This document shows positions 22,110 through 33,650 of a stretch of DNA of 64,000 bases, one piece after another (the first letter of the stretch is position 1; each line of letters opens with the position of its first letter). Under the pieces are notes generated by a model that had not been told where the DNA came from, ran no database searches, and worked only from the letters and a program-made list of their open reading frames with translations. A program made the position numbers and the translations under genes. Origin of the DNA: Gnetum montanum (taxonomy: Eukaryota > Streptophyta > Gnetopsida > Gnetales > Gnetaceae); NCBI GenBank assembly GCA_015680685.1, contig MNCI01024020.1, forward strand, positions 270,642-334,641. The letters are read 5' to 3'.

Positions 22110-23420
22110 CTAAGTGTAGTATGACTGAATGGTTCACTAGATTGGAAAATTGATTGTCATCTTGATTAGCAAGCTTGAATGCTTTGTTGTCATAGGCCTT
22201 AGTGACCAAGAAAGGCCCTCCCCAGTTGGCTAAGAATTTATCTATGGGTTCATGAATGACCTTGAGGACTAGGTCCCCTTTCTTGATTAGGTGCTAATGC
22301 TAGTTGTGATAGTGTTTTTTCCATTACTTCTCTTGATACCATTTGATGCAATCAAGCATCTACATGCACTCCTACTCTATAGAGTTGAGGTGTATGTTCT
22401 TCAACTTTTTGTTTTGAGCTTCATCAATGAAGCTCAAGAGGATCACCTTTACAATTTAAGGGGAAAATTTGCTTTAAACTTATAGAAAAGATTGTAATGC
22501 ATCTTACCTATTGCTATTCATCATGTTATGCAGTAGCCCCAAAGTACGTTGACTAATTACTCATGCCATCATCCTTTACTATTGCTTAGCATCTTCTCAA
22601 GAGGGTTGACGATGAATTTGTTAGTGGCCTCTACTTGGCCATTCACTTGAGCCTAGTACGATGATGAGAAGGAATGTTTGATGCCAAAGCGCTCATAAAA
22701 GGCTTTATTTTTAACATTGCTAAGCTGTGGCTCATTGTTTGTTACTATGGTCATGGGTAAGCCAAAATGATTCACTATGTTATCAAGCACAAATTTGCAA
22801 ACCTGCTATGATGTTTTCTTCCTAAGGGAAATAGCCTCAACCCACTTGGTAAATTACTTAGTTATGGATATTATGAAGCTATGACCTATGGAGGACTTAG
22901 GCATTATAGGTCTATTGATGTCCAAACCCCAACAATGGAATGGACACATGATCTACATTATGTGCAATTTAGTCAATGGCATATGCATTAGGTTGCCATG
23001 TCATTGAAACATGTTGCATGTTTTGACCTTGGATATGCAATCACGCTCCATGTAAGGCCAATAATAGCCCAAGTTTCTAATCTTCATTTCCATTACCCTA
23101 GGTGCTATGTGACCTCTACACAATCCCTCATGGACTTGCTCAACAACTATTTACACTTAGTTGTTGCTTAAATAGGTTAATAGTATGCCATCATAAGATC
23201 TACACCATAACATTTTATTGCCCACAATGATGTACTGCAACAAACATTTATGCCCTACATATTTTTAAGTAGTAGTTAAGTGTTGTAGAGGATCACCTTG
23301 TAGAAGGTATACCTTAATGTTATAGTACCATTCTTCTATGTGGGTTGTGCTAACTATGGCCATGGATGCAATGTCAAGGATTTCCATGATAGGCATAGTG
23401 TAGTCTGCCACCAAGGTGGG
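22110..23420 (-). pseudogene. int: Integrase of the large host element (decayed)
   Basis: The minus-strand C terminus (about 22300-22120) reads KKGDLVLKVIHEPIDKFL, NWGGPFLVTKAY and KAFKLAN, the typical end of a plant gypsy integrase. In the core (about 22760-22600) PMTIVTNNEPQLSNV stands where PxTIVTDNGxQF is expected, so the second catalytic Asp reads Asn; the final Glu is kept in NGQVEATNKFIV. A KWVEA-like block lies near 22850. Stops and frameshifts also make it inactive. Integrase would join the element cDNA to host DNA. Confidence 0.75.
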
Positions 23421-23439
23421 TAATGCATGAAACATGTCA

Positions 23440-23950
23440 AGTGTGATGCTTAAAGCTAATGTGGCTAGTGCGTTGTCTATGAAATTTTCATTTTGTGGAA
23501 TGTACTAGACATCTGTAGTTGCAAACTATTCAAGTGAGTGCTTTTCCAGGTCACAGTAAGGATGTAAATGTTGGGCCTTGCAAGCTTAAACCTTCGTGAT
23601 CTAATTAATGACTAAATATGAGTCACCTTGGATTGCTAGGTGTTTGATTTCTAAGTTGTATGATACAAGGATACCTTGGAAGAGACCTTTATAATCCACC
23701 ATGTTGTTAGTGCAGGGAAATGCAAAATAATATGTGAAGGGTCAAATCTCCCCAGAGGGAAACGTGATAACAATAGTGGTACAACCCACTTGAGAGGTTG
23801 AAGCACCATCAAAATGTAAGAGTGTCTCATAGTTTTCAAGCACTTAGCTAATGTTGCTAACATGCTCATCTAGGAATTTTGGATGTATTATGGCTTGATC
23901 ATCAACTGGCTAAACTATAAGTTGTGCGGCTATAGCTTGATCTTTTGTTG
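23440..23950 (-). pseudogene. Additional RNase H (Tat-type) of the large host element
   Basis: On the minus strand LLHFDGASTSQVGCTTIV (near 23825-23770) is followed by FPSGEI, FAFPCTNNMVDYKGLFQGI and IQGDSYLVI. The FDGA start and CTNNMAEY-like block are hallmarks of the second RNase H acquired by plant Tat elements. It sits between RT-RNase H and integrase, as expected. Few stops remain in this frame, so it is one of the better preserved parts. Confidence 0.7.
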
Positions 23951-24330
23951 AGGCTTGTGCAACATAATGTATGTCAAACTACATTATTTTTGTAGATATT
24001 AATTGTGATTTCTTAGAGTACATTATTTTTGCAAATGATGTTGACTTGATTGCAAAAAAGGTATTGCCTCTACTTCTTGAGTGAGAAGACTAGGACAAGG
24101 TAATACTTTTTCACATCATTGTATTTTGCTTTATGGGCTACTAATGCATGGCTTAAGTAGTAAACCAAGACATTTATACCATCATCTCACTTTTGGCAAA
24201 GTAGAGAAGTAATGGATGTGTTAGAAGTGGCAAGGTAGATGTAAAAGGGTTTATCTCCTTGCATAGGGTGAACCATAGGAAGTTGTACCAGCCCTTTCTT
24301 AAGAGTGTCAAATGCTTATTGACATTGAGC
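23951..24330 (-). pseudogene. rnh: RNase H of the large host element (decayed)
   Basis: The minus-strand frame near 24290-24080 reads PFYIYLATSNTSITSLL, then VLVYYLSHAL and KYNDVKKYYLVLVFSLKK, matching the gypsy RNase H pattern (LYLYLAVSE, VYYVSKAL, RYxxIEKLALALV). It would degrade RNA in RNA-DNA hybrids. One stop and small frameshifts. Confidence 0.7.
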
Positions 24331-25130
24331 TATCCACTTGAAGTGGGCTCCTTTCTTGAGTAGATGTTGCATTAGTTATAACTTATCGGTTAACCATGTG
24401 ATAAACCTATGTATAAACTACAATCTACCTTGTAACCCTCATAGCTCCTTAAGGTTAATCGAAGGTGCTTAATTGGTTATGGCCTTAACCTTGTTAGGGT
24501 CTATGCATACGCCTACTTTAGATATTACAAAATCAAGCATCCAACCCATTCTAACACTAAAAACATACTTTTTGGGGTTTAACCTAAGATCGTGTTTCAA
24601 GCAACATTTAAGCACTATGTCTAGATCATTTGCATGGTCATGAGCCACTTTGGACTTACATGCTATCTCATCGACATAGTCATTGAGCAGGCTTAGCACG
24701 TAATCACTATAAATGTATGTTATTACTTGTTGATACATTGCTCCTACATTCTTGAGTTTGAAGGGAATCATGGTATAATAAAATGTACCCTAGGGGGTCA
24801 TAAAGGTCATGCTAAGTTGGTGCTTAGGGTTAATCCTAATCTAGTTGTAGCCCAAGAACTTTTCCATGAAGGATAAAAAGGCATGACCAACCATCGTAAT
24901 AATTAATTGGCCAATATTGGGCAAAGGGAAGTCATCTTTAATTGTTGCATCATTTAGGTCCTAAACGTTTATGCAAATGCATATACTTTCATTTTTCTAG
25001 GGCATAACTATGATGTTGGAGATCTAGTCTACATAGTCAATACCTCAGATGAAACTAGCTTTGTAGACCTTGGTGATTTCATCATGGACTACCAATGCCA
25101 CCTTAGATCCAACCTTGCACACTTTTTGTT
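24331..25130 (-). pseudogene. rt: Reverse transcriptase of the large host element (decayed)
   Basis: A minus-strand open stretch at 24771-24469 starts MIPFKLKNVGAMYQQVITYI (family MPFGLKNAGATYQR) and includes LNDYVDEIACKSKV, LRLNPKKYVFSV and VGVCIDPNKVKAITN. The upstream frame (25110-24850) gives ASFIRGIDYVD, KDDFPLPNIGQLI and HAFLSFMEKFLGYN. The active site reads YVDE instead of YVDD, so the second metal-binding Asp is lost; the sister copy at 10892-10911 keeps YVDD. It would copy element RNA into DNA. Confidence 0.85.
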
Positions 25131-25760
25131 TTATTGGCTTAATGTAGGAATCAAGGATGATATTTTGCTAGACTAGCCAAGGATCTAAGCCTGGCAGGTC
25201 CTCCTATCACCATGTGAATGCCTTGATGTTATCATTTAGCACCTTGGTAATGCCTTGAGCATGTTTGGGATCTAGCAAGGAGCTCAGTTTTAGTGTTTTT
25301 ACCTTACCATTGGATGTTTTCATAGGGATCTCAATGAGGAAATCCTCTGTAACATCCCCTACCTCTAGATTAAGAGCGTTAACTAGATGGTCAGGCCAAT
25401 CTAGTGGTGTCTCTACGAATGCTATATATTTAGCGTAGGTTGTAGGCTCAAGGTCTAGGCAATGTTAGTCAATGCATCACTTGATACCGCCATGAGGTCT
25501 CATAAGGACCAAAGGTGAGAGGCTACTCGGGCATGGCCATGTCATATTTCTACAAAACAAACTAGAAAAATATTAAGTGGCACCTATCTTAACCAAATTA
25601 ATATGCACAAATGAATGAAAAGAAATTCAATGAAAATTTGCAAAGTATGAAATAGAGGCTATAAAGAAGGTAGGAATGTGTGTGTTATTTTTAGGCCTCA
25701 GTAAGCTGTGAGTGCCAATTTTAGGTCATAGCAAACTATGTGTGCTAGTTTTAGGTCTTA
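25131..25760 (-). other. Protease-RT spacer of the large host element
   Basis: Decayed sequence without a clear domain. The part at about 25555-25690 aligns with 49660-49740 of the gag-protease element (AAACTAGAAAAATATTAAG there AACTAGAAAGAAAACAAC), so both share this region between protease and what follows. Several units of the GCCAGTTTTAGGTC-type repeat close it (25690-25760). Confidence 0.5.
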
Positions 25761-28700
25761 GTAAACTATGGATATGTCAAACGTACCATTACAGGGAAGG
25801 CTGGGTCTGCTCAAGAAGTGGAATCTACTCAGGCATTCACTAGGCAATGAAATGTTGGAAGTTTTAGCTAAGGCATTCGTAGGGCAATGAAAAGTTGAAA
25901 GTTTTAACGAAGTGTGGGTGACTACACTCTCATCCAACTACGCTCTCACCCAAAAGTTCAAAATTTTGGCTAAGTGTGGAGCATAGTCCCAAGTTGGTAG
26001 ATCATTAAATCACCGTGGGAGGGTATAGGCACGTGTTACCATGGGTAAGTTGTCATTTTTAAGTTTTCAAATGTGAATTTAAGAGTGTAGTCTTGCCATT
26101 GTCATTATTTCATGCTACTAGTGAAGAATATAGTTGGAGCAAGATGATGCACCAAAGAGAATGCCTACATCCATGATTGGTGAATCTAGATGAGGAGGAG
26201 TGTGCACTAGGCTACCTGCTGTAGGCACATGTGCAAGAGAGGAGGCCATCAGCATTAGCTAAGTACCCAAACTATGCTCTCCCCTTTCTCATTCATTTTC
26301 TCTACACTTTGAGGGTTTGGGCATAAACATTGTTGGGGCCCTACCACAATGCCCTACCATGACAAGTGCTGTAGCTACCATGGGTCATTTTGGGCTAACA
26401 CGACTAGGAGGGGCATGCATGGTTGTGAAGGGTTTTCTTGGTAATGTGGTTTTTTTGAATTATGCACATGGGCTTTGCTGGGCCATGAGTGGGGATTCAT
26501 GGTGGCTATGCATGAGGGCATGAGTGTTATAGCATGATTAGGTTTTCCTAGGATTTTCCTAGCATGAGTTTTGCCTTTGTTATAGCTACAATTACTTCAA
26601 GTGAACTAATGGTGGTCACCATAGGCTACACAGAGGCCATCCTCATCATGAAATATGGTGATGTGGAGGATGCACAACATTGGTTGTGTCACAAGGCCTC
26701 AAAAGCATTGATAACTAGGCTTACACATGTAGGGTTTATGGACCTATTTTTGGCCCTTAGCCTACATATTTCAATGTCTGAAATGATCATGATCATTGAC
26801 TCCTTCAGCAGCAACATCTAGTAATTTGTCACTCGAGTGTGCAGTGTGAGGGTAATGCTTGACCTCAACAAGGCCTTCTTTGTTGATCTCTTTGGCCTTC
26901 CGACTAATGGCCCGTTGATTATTGATAAGGCCAATAGAGAGGTGGACCACAAAGGGGAGATTGAGAACTAGTTGGGGGCCACATGATCTCATAAGGGCAT
27001 ACCAATCAAGGATGTGCTTGTGCTTGAGGTACGGAAGCTCTACCCTCTTTTTCATGCTCGTGCCTTCCTAAAGTTGCTCTCCCAAGGAAAGATCCTTGGG
27101 GTGGAGCAAGCATGAGTGATGAAAGAGGTGCTATTGGAGAGCATGAGCTTCAACTAGGATACCTACATTACTACCAACTTTCATGTTGAGATCTCCAAGG
27201 TGTAGGTTAACATCCAAGAAAGATCCCATGTTCACTTCACATTCTTCATAGGGTACCTGCGAAGGTTTGTGGAGTTTCTAGTCATACATGATGGTGGACA
27301 TTGGATGGTGTATAATTACAAGCAACTATTCAAACCATGAATCAAGCACCTATTTATGACCACATGGGCATAGGAACCCCCCCTCCCAAAGGAGATTAAT
27401 GAGTCATTATCTATGATGACTAAAGTTCCCATGGGGTAGTCACCCTACTCACGTGACAGCATAGGCAAGAGTTCTCCAATTGGCATTGGGGATGTAAACA
27501 TGGTAGATCATTATATTGCAAAGATGGTGGGACCATCTAAGGAAAATATTAAGAGGCCAGGTCCCATAGAGGAGGCTACCCTTGAGGTCAAAAGACTGAG
27601 TAGCAAGAAGATTTTTATCAAGTTCCAAAGCTTGCACATGGAGGTTGCAAGTTAGCATGCATAACTTATTAGATGCATTTATTGTATTAATGTTTGTTTA
27701 TATTTTTATGTTTTTATTTATGATATGATATTAATTAGTACTAATGTGCTATACATATGTGTTCATTGCAAAGATCGAAGAGAGGACTACCAGAGTAGTG
27801 GTTGAGGCGATATCAGAAGAGGCACACCCTCAAGCTAAGGAGAGAGACGCCCAGGGATATGGGCCACCTAAGGTAGTAGAGATCCTCCAATAGTTGGAGG
27901 AGTGCTTGCTCCACTCTAATGGGGTGATTTTGATTACCTGTTTAATGGTGTATAGCTGGGTGAACCCCCTACATTCACGCCTAAGGGCTTGCTAGGTAAG
28001 TACTTTGTGTTGTCATTTGTTATTACCTTTTTCTCTAGCATCTTTGCCTACTTATTTATATGCTAATTGCATCATTATGTTATAGCCTAAAATGTGCTTG
28101 CTAGTGGTCCCACCCTTACCTACCACATAAAGGCATGGGTAGATGTGCCTGATGAATTTTCCTTCATGGAAGACATCATGGAGGACATGGTGGACCATTT
28201 ACAATAGGTAGATCCTAAGTTCAATATGTTTGCTATGTTGCTTGCCTTTGTGTTATTTTACTAATTGAATGTTTAGTTTGTGGTTAAGATTAATCACTTG
28301 TTGCATGCCAACAAGTTCTAAGCTTCAATGGAATCCAAGCAGGGTGGCCAAGATTGATGCCCTCCCTAACCTCCCTCTTGAAGTGGATTAGGTCTCTTGT
28401 TGCATGTAGGAGATAGCGAGCAAGTGCACATTTTTCTATGCAAAGGCATTATGGATCTATAGGCACTCAAATGAGCACCTATGGAAATGCATGCATAAGC
28501 TTTGGGAGATAGTGATAAGCTAGGATATAAAGATTAGAGATCTTCAATCCTAATATGACTTTCTAGAAACCAAGTCACAAGGAGATAGCACCTAGAGAAC
28601 CTCTAAGATAGAATATGCTCGATATTGGTTGGCTCTTAGACATAAGAATGAGGCCACCCAAGAGGTGATAGAGTAGTATTTGTAGATGAACTTGCTAACT

Positions 28701-29570
28701 CAAAAGAATCAAGATTGGAAGAATTACAACACTAAGGTGTACGGGTGTGGGAAGACTTACAAGAACCACAAGCACCAATACAAGTGCAAATATGATGTGT
28801 TCCTTTGATGGTACAAGGAGGAGTCTATCGAACACTGCTACCTCAATATGTTTCATAATTCAATTGGTAAGAGGTAAGCTTATGAGTTGTTCGCATAGCA
28901 TACAATGGTCAGTGGCTCTCTCAAGTGACAGATTGTCACCCCTTTAGAAGAGGCTTCCTCTACTAGCTTATACATGAAGTGGCCTACATGGACCACTATG
29001 GATAAAGGCAAGACCCTTGTGGGATTGACTTTGGCTAGGAGGATTGAACATAGTTTTCTAAGGTCGAGATCCTCCAAATCATGAAGGTTGGCCTTGAAAA
29101 GTTACCTTTAAAAGACATCAATGCAAGACCCTCTTAGGTTAGCTATTAGTTTTTTATGTCTTTTCATGTTTTAAGTCAACTTATGTATTACAAGTTTGTT
29201 TACTGACTACTCATTTTTGTTACAGTTGTGGTAGTAGGTACTAGGAGATGCTATGGGCCCTAATGATGCAGCAGGGGAAGAAGGACCTCAACATCCACCT
29301 AGTGCCACTAGGTAAGCATGACTTGATGTAGCGCTACTACTGGGCATTTTTACTACTATTTTGCTATCTCTTGGCTACATGATGCTGCTACTCATGCCAT
29401 GTACTATTATTGATATGATATCTAATGCATGTATTTTACTATATGTGTGATGTGTAATGTGCAAACTCTTTTTTTTATGTTTTATTTTTATTTGCTATGC
29501 ACTTTCTATGGTTATTGTGTGGTGAGTTAATATGCTAAATATGCTAAGTTGAGTCTATGTGATGATGGTG
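25761..29570 (+). mobile_element. 3.8-kb plus-strand insert with decayed intron-bearing gene
   Basis: This block lies between two parts of the same short-repeat array (25690-25760 and 29580-29830) and has no counterpart in the element at 45878-55889, where the array is uninterrupted (about 49738-49812). Its left 500 bp (25800-26300) resembles LTR sequence, with two TAGGCAATGAAA units and CTACACTCTCATCCAACTACGC. The rest reads on the plus strand, antisense to the host element, with exon-like and intron-like blocks. Whether it came by gene capture or nested insertion is open. No target duplication was found. Confidence 0.45.
26850..29311 (+). pseudogene. Unknown decayed gene with four or more candidate introns
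   Basis: Exon-like frames read VMLDLNKAFFVDLFGLPTN, LVLEVRKLYPLFHARAFLKL and VHFTFFIGYLRRFVEFLVIH (about 26850-27560), then later VYGCGKTYKNHKHQYKCKY (28738-28795). Candidate introns are 27651-27773, 27996-28085 (donor CTAG/GTAAGT, acceptor TTATAG), 28208-28288 and 29138-29225 (acceptor TTTGTTACAG); a further donor CTAG/GTAAGC lies at 29312. The intron-like parts are T-rich and 80-125 bp long, as in plant genes. In-frame stops are mostly TAG. I do not recognise the protein. Intron retention argues against an ordinary retroelement ORF. Confidence 0.4.
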
Positions 29571-29835
29571 TAACTAGGCCATTGTGAGCCTAATGCTAGT
29601 TTAAGGCCATTTTGGGCCATAGTGATGATTTAGAATGTTAGTTTTAGGCCATTCTGGGCCATAGTGATGATTAAGAATGTTAGTTTTAGGCCATTCTGGG
29701 TCATATATTTCTAGTTTTAGGCCTTTTGAGCTATAACAAAAGGATCAACAATGGTAGTTTAAGGCCATTTTAGGAAATGGGTTGCTAGTTTATGGCCTTG
29801 GTAGGCTATGCATTGCCAGTTTAGAGGCCATGATG
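29571..29835. repeat. Tandem repeat, TAGTTTTAGGCCATTCTGGGCCATA type
   Basis: Five to six units of about 45 bp, two nearly identical, carry GTTTTAGGCCATT(C/T)TGGGCCAT. They are related to 49738-49812 and more loosely to the arrays at 21230-22080 and 49115-49580. Confidence 0.7.
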
Positions 29836-29839
29836 GGCC

Positions 29840-30240
29840 ATGCAATGTTATTTCTCTTTTTGTGATGATTCATCTAACGATGACATGTGACCCATTAAAG
29901 GATTTTGGCCATGCTATCTTTGTAGGTTTGATCTACTCTATGAGGCCTAGTTTGTCAATGATGGTGTATGGGATGACATTTGTTGTTGCCCCATCATCAA
30001 CATGCATCCTACAAATTTTGCATTGCCCAGCATGTATTGTGATACACATGAATGTTATGATGAATTGATCCTTATCAAGGTCAACCTTAATTGCCTCATC
30101 ATGGAATGCTAAGGATGTTGAGCTTGATTCCTGTGGTGTGGGAGGCAACATCACAACATGGATGGAATGCTCATATGTTGGGATGTCCTTTGTGAGAGGA
30201 ATGAAGGTCAACATCCAAATATCACCTTGCAATGGGTAGA
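29840..30240 (-). pseudogene. pro: Aspartic protease of the large host element (decayed)
   Basis: The minus-strand frame 30232-29933 includes TFIPLTKDIPTYEHSIHVVM, LAFHDEAIKVD, ICRMHVDDGATTNVIPYTII and DKLGL. The active-site loop is DDGA, as in the two relatives. Downstream, KSFNGSHVIVR (about 29915-29880, after a frameshift) matches the plus-strand copy KSFNESWVIVK. The LGRPWL block found in the other copies is missing because repeat sequence takes its place. Confidence 0.75.
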
Positions 30241-30739
30241 GAAGGTCATAATCAAGTTGTACAAGCTCAGTGTTGTGTATTTCTACTTCAACATTTGCTT
30301 AACGTGGGCTAGTACATCTAGGAAGTCCTTACCAATGTTTATCATTTTGTTGACCTTGACCTTCTCCATGCAGCCTAGGAGATGAATCTCTCATGGAGGA
30401 AACTTAGGCTTGGCTTATTTGGCATGTTCTGGGGCCTCAACAACCAATTGCGGCTTGCTAGTGGTGGCCTTTTTAGTTGTTTCGACCATGGAAATTGTAG
30501 AAAGGGAGACAGGTTTGGATGGTCCTAGCACCTTTTTCTCTTGAAAGGGTTGTGGAGGCTGAGGGGGCCCCTACATTGCTAGAGGACACATGAACCATGA
30601 ATGGCCACTACACTGGCTCTAGGTTTTCATCAATGCTAATGATATTGATGACATACCCTATATCATTTAAATTTAGAGGATCCTTGTATACCCTCATTAA
30701 TTGTTTTTGAGGCCTCACTAGATTGATAGCATCGAGTAA
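30240..30739 (-). pseudogene. gag: gag C-terminal part of the large host element, right of the nested insertion
   Basis: The minus-strand frame ends LDAINLVRPQKQLMRVYKDP, LNLNDIGYVINIISIDEN (30739-30610), collinear with the plus-strand copy near 5450-5545 (LNASNPIQPQN, MHVYKNSLNINDYSYIISVF). The split point at 30739/40750 falls inside this block; the other side ends in a segment matching MIDRSELV. The stretch 30240-30600 is a poorly conserved gag-protease linker. Confidence 0.8.
30735..30739. repeat. Target site duplication AGTAA (left of nested element)
   Basis: AGTAA precedes the LTR at 30740; AGTAC follows the other LTR at 40750-40754. Four of five bases match. Confidence 0.75.
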
Positions 30740-31565
30740 TAATGAGTCGTGATATCGGGTCCACGATATTGGGTCTGCAATATTGAAGCCTGCCAAGCAA
30801 TATCAGACACCTGATGTTAGAACTTGTCTCGTTGCCTATAAATAAGAGGTTGGCGCACTTAATCCTTGGTGGTGTCTCATTGCCAAATTCTTGTAGTTTT
30901 TTCCTTTTTGAAGTTAGAATTATTTCTGAGTGCCCACAGTAGGAGTCATAAAGTGAACAGATCTTTATTCAAGCATTGTGTACCTGAGCACACCTTGTGT
31001 CTGGAAATAAATATGAACTTTGTGATAAACCTTGCAACATTCAAAATAACTTATTTATTGCATTTCATGTTATTTATAGTTATTTAATGCTTTCATTAGT
31101 TAAGTGATGTTATTTTTATAGAAGCATTAAATTTCAACAAGTAAGCACACTCAGCATGACCACTTCGAGCATACATGGAACACTTGGTAACTCAGTAACG
31201 ACTAGCGTTTGGTAATCCCAGTAGTGTTTCACTGGTTCAGGATGTGTCTGAAAAGTGGGAATGGATGCTGGTGTTAGGAATAGTTAAAGAATAGTTAATT
31301 AGTTAAATTAAATTAGTTATTGAGTATTTCATTTCTCTATTTCAAGCATTAAGAATATAAAACATGAAAATAATAAAAATCATATACCTCGAGTTTACTT
31401 AACCATACCACTATGCCTTACAAGTAAGCTTGGGAAGATAATGATAGCGTAACTCACCCTTGTTCTGTGTAAGTGCATAAGCACTTAATCCTTGGTGTTC
31501 GACTAGATATTGTGTGAACGATCGTATTCGTATGATTGGGCGTAAGGGTACCTAGCTGCTCATCA
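30740..31565 (+). repeat. 5' LTR of the Athila-like element
   Basis: Starts TAATGAGT (TGATGAGT in the 3' LTR) and ends GCTCATCA, one base before the primer site. The TATA box at 30837 leaves a U3 of only about 100 bp, so most of the LTR is R/U5. U3 holds several ATAT(C/T)GGGTC motifs. Confidence 0.9.
30837..30844 (+). promoter_or_regulatory. TATA box of the Athila-like 5' LTR
   Basis: TATAAATA in GTTGCCTATAAATAAGAGG is identical in the 3' LTR (40025-40032) and in sense orientation to gag-pol. Confidence 0.75.
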
Positions 31566-31566
31566 T

Positions 31567-31584
31567 TGGAACCATTGCCAGGGA
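31567..31584 (+). other. Primer-binding site, tRNA-Asp type (decayed)
   Basis: TGGAACCATTGCCAGGGA starts 1 nt after the LTR. It matches the plant tRNA-Asp primer sequence TGGCGCCGTTGCCGGGGA at 14 of 18 positions; three of four differences are G to A at CpG or similar sites. Confidence 0.8.
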
Positions 31585-32459
31585 TTTTTTTGTTTGTGCA
31601 ATAAATTAGAACTTAAGAAATCCTTCCATCATTGGAATGAACCATTAGGGTTAGTTATCTTACAATCATCAAAAGAAGAGTATTGCACACTAAATAATTA
31701 ATCATATCTCCTTCTTCTTACGAGAGTGCTTCATTGCCTAGGTCTAACATAATGAACAACCAGAGGCATAGTACACATGATAATCTACTAGTACCCCAAT
31801 AGTTTTTCTTGGTATATGCTCATCTCGATGAGTATGTACCAAACTTTATCTTTATCCTCCACTAGGATGAACAACTATGATGGCATGATTTAGAAGGCAA
31901 CATAGTGTTACCTCCTAATCGCTCAATCCCAAACATGCTTCTTCATGCTCTCACATGAATTGGTATGCAACACTTACAGTTAGAGTACGTTGTGCATGAA
32001 CAAGACTCGAGAGATTACCAATCCATGGAGGCATAATGCCAAAGGGATTTACAATAGAAGAGACATTATGAATTCATGAAGGGGAAGTTGTCTTAGATTG
32101 TCCCATATGTCCTAAGTGAGAACAAGGATGGTGAACCTACCTTGGGAGGTTTTCCACAAAATAATATTCCTCTCATTGATTTTGGTCAAGGCATTGTGTA
32201 TCAAAATCTTCACTCAACTATTCATAACCCAGGTTCTAACACCAATGAACATAAAGGGTCTGGGAAAGGAACATGAACATGAGACATTGACAAACATTCT
32301 GATCATAACCATGATCGAGGTCACAACCACAAAAGAGGAAGTGACAAGCACCATTAGGGTGCTAGTCCTTCTTCCTCTTCACCTTCATCATCTCCTTCCT
32401 CCTCTCATATCCTTCAAAATCAAAGCATAGTTGCAAGGGTAAATACCATGAGGACAATG
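31585..32459 (+). other. Leader and poorly conserved gag start of the Athila-like element
   Basis: No clear start codon or conserved block. Histidine-, arginine- and serine-rich reading near 32270-32560 (HHESRESRK, RERGRGN) may be the variable N-terminal part of gag. Confidence 0.4.
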
Positions 32460-33650
32460 GTAAGAGAAACAAAGATCATAGACAAAATAGTCGAGAAAGG
32501 GGACGAGGGAATTTCAGAGAGACACACCATGAAAGTAGGGAGAGTAGGAAATAGCATAGGCATCATAGATGCCATAGACAGTACAATCACAATGAACCCC
32601 TACTCACCACCCGAAGTATGTTAGATATAACAAAGGTTGTTAGGATTCCAACAAGGCACCAGAAAGATAGTAGGATCAAAAGACTAGACATGAATAACAT
32701 CCCACAATTTAAAGGGGGATATAATGTTGTTCCTCAAAACCATCTACAAGCATTCCATGATGTGTGTGCCTTGAAAAATATAGAAAACAAGTGACAAAAA
32801 CTAAATTTATTTCTATGGACACTAATCAAGGAAGCAGAAAGCTGGTGTGAGTCCTTAGAACTAGAATCCATTCATCAATAGAGTACCATGTTAGAGTTAT
32901 TCAACGATAAGTATCAAATATACTCCCAAGTGTCCAACCTATGTAGGCAAATCCAAGGATGGAAATGAGGATATGAACCCTTGGATGTTGCCATGGGCCA
33001 ATATTATGCATTATTACAGCATTGCCCTAGCCATGGTTACTCACAAAAAGAATAACTACACCATCTCATGGATGGGATTAAGTATGAAACACAAAGAACC
33101 CTTGGGACTTATGCTCAAGTAAGACTAACTAAGCTCAAAGCCCATCAAATACAAAGATTGTTGGAGCAAGTCACCAAGGAGAAAGGTGAGTTAAGGAAAA
33201 GAGAAAGTGCAGAGGAATACAATAGAGATCCTTCCCTCTGAAAGAAGGAAATTAGGTTTTGTGAAGATGAAGAAGAGTCACCACTTGAAGAAGTGGTGAA
33301 TAGGAAGACATTGCCCATTCAAAAATTTACATCATAAGTATCGAAAGGCTAGATCAAATGTGGAACTACCTAGATGATAAATTTCAAATTGTTCTAAAAA
33401 TAGTAGAGGAGTCTAGAGAGCAAAGTAGTGACCAAGGGAGAAGAAAAAAGAAAGAAGCCAAATATGCACGTAATAAAGGTAAGGGAAAGGTTACCATCAT
33501 TAAAAGGGTTGTGGATTCAAATACAGATGATGATAGCAGATGTGAGATTTGCCAATATGACCATCCTAAGGGATGTTGCCTAGTGGCATCACATCTGCAA
33601 GAGTTTGGGGTGCATGCACTAAACCCACAATTAAATAGATGAGAAACAAC
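32460..33650 (+). pseudogene. gag: gag of the Athila-like element (decayed)
   Basis: A core frame reads AFHDVCALKNIENK, LWTLIKEAESWCESLELESI, STMLELFNDKYQIYSQVSN, LHHLMDGIKYETQRTLGTYA and LKAHQIQRLLEQVTKEK, resembling the retrotransposon gag core (trans-element capsid) of gypsy elements. Near 33535-33580 is CEICQYDHPKGCC, which looks like a zinc-knuckle remnant for RNA binding (CX2CX3HX3C). Stops are TGA, TAG and TAA, with at least one frameshift near 33300. Confidence 0.7.
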
